Shown here piece by piece: positions 7,034-9,904 of a stretch of DNA of 9,904 bases. The translations under genes were made by a program, and so were the position numbers. Source of the stretch: Pseudomonadota bacterium (GTDB lineage Bacteria > Pseudomonadota > Gammaproteobacteria > Steroidobacterales > Steroidobacteraceae). Below the pieces are notes generated by a model. It saw only the letters and a list, made by a program, of their open reading frames with translations. It had not been told where the DNA came from and ran no database searches. Each line of letters starts with the position of its first letter. The first letter of the stretch is position 1. Where the stretch lies: the NCBI GenBank assembly GCA_021808195.1, contig JAKBCE010000088.1, positions 1 through 9,904 on the forward strand, given 5' to 3'.

Positions 7034-8302
7034 TCATTTGAGGGTAATCCGTCGGTCACCGGTGAAGCCGCTGGTGTCGGAAACGATCACGTGCGTTCCC
7101 GGTCGCAGGCCGCCGGCGATCTGAATGTACCGATCTGACGCGGCGCCGAATCGAACACGAACGGGTATGGCGGCCCGCCCGTCATCGACAAGCCGAAACA
7201 GCGTCATGATGCTGTCCGGATTGGCGTATGCAGGACGCTGGACGTAGACAGCTTTGGAAATGTTGGCAATATGAATCCGTCCCGTGACGGCGAGATTCGG
7301 GCGAGCGTCGGTCGGGACCTTGCCTCTCGGCATGACGTCGACCTCTACGCTGCCGTTGCGTACCGACGGTGACACGCGGGACACGCGCCCCTCCACATCC
7401 TGAGTTACATCGGTGGCCAGCTGCAGACTGACGGGCTGCCCGACGGCGATTTCTTCGGCCTCGCTTGCCGGCACCTGCAGCGTCGCCTTGAGGGACTTAA
7501 GGCTGGCGACACGCGCGATGCCGTCACCGACCCTCAAAGTTTGGCCGGCGTGCAACGTAACGTTCTGGACCACGCCTTCGATGCCCGCGGTGACCGATAG
7601 CGCGGCAACCTGCTCACGGGTATTCTCGAGCACTGCGCGTCGGGCCGCGACCTCTGCGCTCGCTGCGCGATTCTGCGCTGCGACGCTCCGACGGAACGCG
7701 GCGATCCTGTCCTTCGCGAGCGTGGCGAGCTGCGCATATTCCTGGGCCTGCACGCGGATGGCGGTGTATTCGAGCATCGAAATGATGTGGGTGCGGATCA
7801 ATGGTCGCTCGGCACGCTCTTTCACGGCCAGTGTCGTGGCATCTGCCTGCGCGGCAGCGAGGTCGCCCCGCAGAGTCAACAGTTGGCTGGTCAGCTGCGC
7901 TCGGAGCGAGGCGCGCTGTGCTTCGGCGTTTGCGAGCTTCGCTCTCGCTTGCGCGAGTGCGGACTCAATCGCGGGATTGGATAGGACCGCCAGCACCGTA
8001 TCAGGCTTGACGTCGTCTCCCGCCTGGACGCGCACCTCTTCCACCACTCCGGGCGTGGCGGCCGTGATCCAGCGCTCCTGAATGGGACGGAACACACCGG
8101 CTGCACTCACGACGATGGGCAGAGACCCATCCTTGACCGTCGCAATCCAGACGTCCGAGCGCCGCACGGTGGCCCCACCGCTCGGCCGTGCGAACGCCCA
8201 GACCGCCAGAGTAATGAGCGCTGCCGCTGCGGCGCCCACTGCGGCTAGGCGCTTGTAACGTTTGCGGCGCGTGACGGTAGGGTCAATCGCAATATCGGGC
8301 AT
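7034..8302 (-). CDS. Periplasmic adaptor (membrane fusion protein, HlyD/MacA type)
   Basis: A 422-residue adaptor that would link the inner-membrane ABC transporter to an outer-membrane channel. A basic cytoplasmic N terminus (TRRKRYKRL) precedes one membrane anchor (about 20-38). The two half-lipoyl motifs lie at about 82-110 (TPGVVEEVRVQAGDDV) and 236-268 (GIEGVVQNVTLHAGQTLRVGD). Between them is a long Ala/Gln/Arg-rich coiled-coil hairpin (about 112-235). Beta-barrel and membrane-proximal domains follow, ending in GDRRITLK. ATG 8302 is the only plausible start because an in-frame TAG lies three codons upstream. No good Shine-Dalgarno is visible, and the predicted sigma-54 start point would give a leader of only about 25 bases. 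It is the first gene of the unit. No outer-membrane TolC-like gene is in the window, so the pump would use a channel encoded elsewhere. Confidence 0.94.
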   Translation of the reverse strand: MPDIAIDPTVTRRKRYKRLAAVGAAAAALITLAVWAFARPSGGATVRRSDVWIATVKDGSLPIVVSAAGVFRPIQERWITAATPGVVEEVRVQAGDDVKPDTVLAVLSNPAIESALAQARAKLANAEAQRASLRAQLTSQLLTLRGDLAAAQADATTLAVKERAERPLIRTHIISMLEYTAIRVQAQEYAQLATLAKDRIAAFRRSVAAQNRAASAEVAARRAVLENTREQVAALSVTAGIEGVVQNVTLHAGQTLRVGDGIARVASLKSLKATLQVPASEAEEIAVGQPVSLQLATDVTQDVEGRVSRVSPSVRNGSVEVDVMPRGKVPTDARPNLAVTGRIHIANISKAVYVQRPAYANPDSIMTLFRLVDDGRAAIPVRVRFGAASDRYIQIAGGLRPGTHVIVSDTSGFTGDRRITLK

Positions 8303-8337
8303 CGTGGGCTACAGGATCTGAGCGCGTCACCAGTACA

Positions 8338-8353
8338 AGCAGCTTCCATGCCA
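8338..8353 (-). promoter_or_regulatory. Sigma-54 (-24/-12) promoter of the efflux/two-component operon
   Basis: The minus strand reads TGGCATGGAAGCTGCT, against the sigma-54 consensus TGGCACGNNNNTTGCW. Ten of the twelve defined positions match, including the GG at -24 and the GC at -12 with exactly ten bases between them. Counting from the -12 C, transcription would start at about 8327 (an A on the minus strand), about 25 bases before the adaptor ATG. The operon downstream encodes a sigma-54 activator, so the site fits its context. Not experimentally shown. Confidence 0.7.
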
Positions 8354-8457
8354 GCGTCGTCAATGGTGTAAGTGGCCGATAGTGCTTGAATTTCCAGTCA
8401 TCGCCTGCAATCCGTCGAACTGCGGCCCGTCGCGCAATTGAAAATCGGAAGGGGTGA

Positions 8458-8475
8458 ATTCCCAGAAGTGGGAAT
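8458..8475. promoter_or_regulatory. Perfect palindrome, candidate enhancer (UAS) for the sigma-54 response regulator
   Basis: The sequence ATTCCCA-GAAG-TGGGAAT is an uninterrupted 7+4+7 inverted repeat, the shape expected for a dimeric Fis-type helix-turn-helix. Its centre is about 140 bases upstream of the predicted sigma-54 start point, within the usual enhancer distance. A related half-site, TGAATTTCCAG (8387-8397), matches the palindrome's left flank TGAATTCCCAG (8455-8465) at ten of eleven bases and lies 68 bp closer to the promoter. Binding by this regulator is inferred from position and symmetry only. Confidence 0.5.
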
Positions 8476-8737
8476 CTCAAGGAACGGATTCTTTGCACGC
8501 CATCCCGGGACCACGGATCTAGTGTAAGGGGAAAGGTCGGTTCGAGTGGCTACCGGGAAGATTACTGAGTGGATGCCATCGCTCTACCCCACCGCTGCCG
8601 CCGCGGCCTGCGATGCGGAGCCGGTGTTCGTGATGTTGCTCTCTGAAAAGGGGCGGTCGCGATAACCGCTGCCAAACTGGCTGAGTGGCGGCTGTAGGCA
8701 ACGGCTCGTAGCGCTGCCATCGCTGCAATGGGGTAGG
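8476..8737. other. Intergenic stretch between the sigma factor unit and the efflux operon control region
   Basis: No convincing gene is present. A minus-strand TTG-started frame (8728-8519) gives an Arg/His/Pro-rich product with no recognisable features, and a 39-codon GTG frame lies on the plus strand (8546-8665). Neither has good support. The only structure noted is the terminator-like hairpin listed separately. Confidence 0.5.
8646..8669 (-). terminator. Candidate Rho-independent terminator after the sigma factor unit
   Basis: On the minus strand GCGGT-TATCGCG-ACCGC forms a five-base-pair stem with a seven-base loop, followed by CCCTTTTC. The stem is short, and two further G-C pairs are possible across a CA bulge. 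Its position downstream of the sigma factor and its overlapping small frame, and upstream of the sigma-54 control region, suits the end of one unit and the start of the next. Confidence 0.35.
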
Positions 8738-8935
8738 CTAGCTTTTCCTTGCCGTTACAGTGGCGACTGAGCTCCCCACCTGTCGGGTAACGGATTCGAG
8801 CCCGTCGATTGCGTGCTTATGAATGGTGTATGGGGATTGCGTGGGCCGATAATCGCTCTGGGTCATTCGCACGCCGAAGCGATGCTCCTTCCGGTGAAGC
8901 GGATGTTCAAGTTGTTGAAAAGCTGTGTCCGTCAC
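8738..8935 (-). CDS. 65-residue hypothetical protein overlapping the sigma factor stop (GTGA)
   Basis: A GTG at 8935 overlaps the sigma factor TGA as GTGA, the usual form of translational coupling, and the frame runs to TAG at 8738. The product begins MTDTAFQQLEHPLHRKEH, is polar and basic, and has no membrane segment or cysteine. About 60 percent of its codons end in G/C, less than expected for a gene here. In FecI systems this position belongs to the anti-sigma factor FecR, but nothing in the sequence resembles FecR's N-terminal domain or its membrane helix. It may be a small regulator, a remnant, or a chance frame. Confidence 0.3.
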   Translation of the reverse strand: MTDTAFQQLEHPLHRKEHRFGVRMTQSDYRPTQSPYTIHKHAIDGLESVTRQVGSSVATVTARKS

Positions 8936-9561
8936 ACTGCCTTGTGATCGGATTCATCCAGACGGCCCTGTAGGTATACGAGCGTCCGCGCGACGTAGAC
9001 CTTCGCCATCCGCGAGCTGAGCCGCATTGCGTGTCCGACCTCCTCGAACGGCAAGCCTTGCATGATGCGAAGAGTGAACGCCTCGTATTGCTTCGGCGGC
9101 AATTTGGGGACGGTCTGACTGAGAATAGCCCATTGCTCTCGTGCGGCGGCTACCACCTCCGCGGACGGCGCGGAGCTGTCTTGCTGAGCGGATAGCACCT
9201 TGGCAATACGATTCCAGCGCTGACGAGATCGTCCGTAATCGGTCGTGATGTTCAGCGCGCTACGCCACAGATAGCGATCGAGGTTGCGGATTTCTTCTGT
9301 GCGGTCGACAGCGAGGATTCGCACGTAGGCGTCCTGGATGATGTCTTCCGCCTCTTGCCGGGACCCAACCCGTCGGGAAAGAAAGCGCAGGAGCGGTTCA
9401 TGCTGGAGACTGGCGACGCGCGATAGTGGATCCAACAGGCGCGTGTGGCGTCTGGAGTGGAGCGGATCATCTGCGCACGCCGGTAGACGGCCAGTCTCAT
9501 CGGAGGGGTGCGTTTTGGTTGCGCCCCGTTGTCCCGGGGTCTCGTTGAGGAGTCGCATCAT
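8932..9561 (-). CDS. ECF RNA polymerase sigma factor, FecI-like
   Basis: A 209-residue group IV sigma factor. Region 2 lies at about 52-115: HEPLLRFLSRRVGSRQEAED and IQDAYVRIL, then LDRYLWRSALNITTDYGRSR. Region 4 lies at about 145-200: LPPKQYEAFTLRIMQGLPFE and EVGHAMRLSSRMAKVYVARTL. The LPPK...AF.L...G...E.....LSS...VYVARTL pattern and short Arg/Glu tail are FecI-like. ATG 9561 is chosen because GGAG lies six bases upstream. A longer in-frame start at 9720 would add 53 residues; those codons also favour G/C but the added sequence looks unlike sigma factors. The N-terminal 45 residues are longer than usual for FecI. No FecR or TonB-dependent receptor gene follows, so its signal and targets cannot be read from context. 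Confidence 0.9.
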   Translation of the reverse strand: MMRLLNETPGQRGATKTHPSDETGRLPACADDPLHSRRHTRLLDPLSRVASLQHEPLLRFLSRRVGSRQEAEDIIQDAYVRILAVDRTEEIRNLDRYLWRSALNITTDYGRSRQRWNRIAKVLSAQQDSSAPSAEVVAAAREQWAILSQTVPKLPPKQYEAFTLRIMQGLPFEEVGHAMRLSSRMAKVYVARTLVYLQGRLDESDHKAV

Positions 9562-9792
9562 GGTGTGCTCCGAATTGCCATCATCGGGTCGGGCAGCGCA
9601 GGGTCGACCCGGCGAGGCAAGACGCACGGTCCAGACCGCCATATGCGGCGCGTAGAAGACCGAGGGCGTGACGAAGCGCGACCTCTTCATCGCCGGAACC
9701 AGCAGACTCTTTGGCCGCAAGCGATCGGTGTACGACGCCTACTAGAGAGATCGCGTCCGAGAGCTCCCCCAAAAGCCCTAACCCGACTTCGC
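9562..9792. other. Upstream region of the sigma factor gene
   Basis: About 230 bp lie between the sigma factor start and the putative intron boundary. The sigma factor frame stays open on the minus strand to 9720, with in-frame ATGs at 9690 and 9642 that lack ribosome binding sites. No -24/-12 element with correct ten-base spacing was found: the nearest match, TGGCAATTCGGAGCA, has nine. I could not assign a sigma-70 or ECF promoter with confidence. Confidence 0.4.
9568..9571 (-). promoter_or_regulatory. Ribosome binding site that decides the sigma factor start
   Basis: The minus strand reads CGGAGCACACC directly before ATG 9561, giving GGAG at six-base spacing. The upstream in-frame starts at 9690 and 9720 have no comparable site. 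Confidence 0.55.
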
Positions 9793-9904
9793 GTGCGCCG
9801 TGAAAACGTGCGCTCTCTCAGTGGGAGATAGACCCACCCGGCAACTGCCTCTCCAGCCGGTAGTAATCGGAGTGGTCGTGGAGGTAACGAAGCGATCAGA
9901 GCCT
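9793..9904 (+). ncRNA. Possible 5' end of a group II intron or other structured RNA, cut by the window edge
   Basis: The plus strand begins GTGCGCC at 9793, matching the GUGYG 5' end typical of group II introns. Compact hairpins follow at once. GCGC-CGT (9795-9801) pairs with ACG-T-GCGC (9806-9813) around a GAAA tetraloop with one bulged T. A pyrimidine/purine hairpin (TCTC 9816-9819 with GAGA 9825-9828) follows, then a purine-rich stretch including GGTAGTAATCGGAG and GGAGGTAACGAAGCGA. No open gene fits this stretch, and its base pattern is more like domain I of a ribozyme than coding DNA. The catalytic domain V and the reverse transcriptase would lie beyond the window, so the identification stays tentative. 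Confidence 0.35.

Noticed and set aside
6230..7138. 302-codon plus-strand open frame
   Set aside because: It is antisense to the complete ABC ATPase gene with all its catalytic motifs; the product is featureless.
7413..8081. 222-codon plus-strand open frame
   Set aside because: It is antisense to the adaptor gene. Its Ser/Ala/Thr/Arg-rich translation is what a GC-rich coiled-coil gene gives on the opposite strand, and it has no domain features.
8546..8665. 39-codon plus-strand GTG frame resembling a small precursor peptide
   Set aside because: It is short, has a weak ribosome binding site and no neighbouring modification genes, and its end overlaps a terminator-like hairpin.
8519..8728. 69-codon minus-strand TTG frame
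   Set aside because: Its AAGGA-like sequence is too far upstream, the product is an Arg/His/Pro-rich string without features, and the terminator-like hairpin lies inside it.
9558..9582. Second -24/-12-like element in front of the sigma factor gene
   Set aside because: The GG-to-GC spacing is nine, not ten bases, which is not tolerated by sigma-54, and it overlaps the ribosome binding site.

Overview
The window reads as a GC-rich proteobacterial chromosome segment with strong G/C preference at third codon positions. The combination of a duplicated orphan (ADOP-type) permease, an NtrY-like kinase, a sigma-54 response regulator and a FecI-like sigma factor suits a gammaproteobacterium of the Xanthomonadales/Steroidobacterales/Nevskiales kind, though an acidobacterium cannot be excluded. 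Almost every convincing gene is on the minus strand.

Read in the direction of transcription (right to left), the right edge (about 9793-9904, plus strand) carries a structured sequence that may be the 5' end of a group II intron running out of the window. Next comes a FecI-like ECF sigma factor gene (9561-8932) with no FecR partner. A 65-codon reading frame overlaps its stop (8935-8738), and a terminator-like hairpin follows (8669-8646). A regulatory stretch then holds a perfect 7+4+7 palindrome (8458-8475) and a good sigma-54 -24/-12 promoter (8338-8353), just before a five-gene unit.

That unit runs: periplasmic adaptor (HlyD/MacA type, 8302-7034), ABC ATPase (MacB/LolD type, 6997-6260), a 415-bp gap holding one possible small ORF, an 824-residue ADOP/MacB-like permease (5844-3370), a sigma-54-dependent response regulator (3347-2001) and an NtrY-like histidine kinase (2004-679, ATGA overlap). 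Together these look like a tripartite export or envelope-stress pump with its own two-component system. The regulator belongs to the class that activates sigma-54 promoters. The only good sigma-54 promoter I found sits at the head of the same unit, so a self-amplifying loop is likely. The kinase has two membrane helices joined by only about four residues, so it has no periplasmic sensor domain. This recalls Bce-type modules of Firmicutes, where an FtsX-like transporter does the sensing for the kinase.

The left end (1-678) is poor in convincing genes: the last 37 codons of a plus-strand gene that may be a transposase, a start-less hydrophobic reading frame that may be a gene remnant, and a small cysteine-rich minus-strand frame just downstream of the kinase. 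Possible mobile DNA at both edges suggests an accessory region, but neither edge element is certain.
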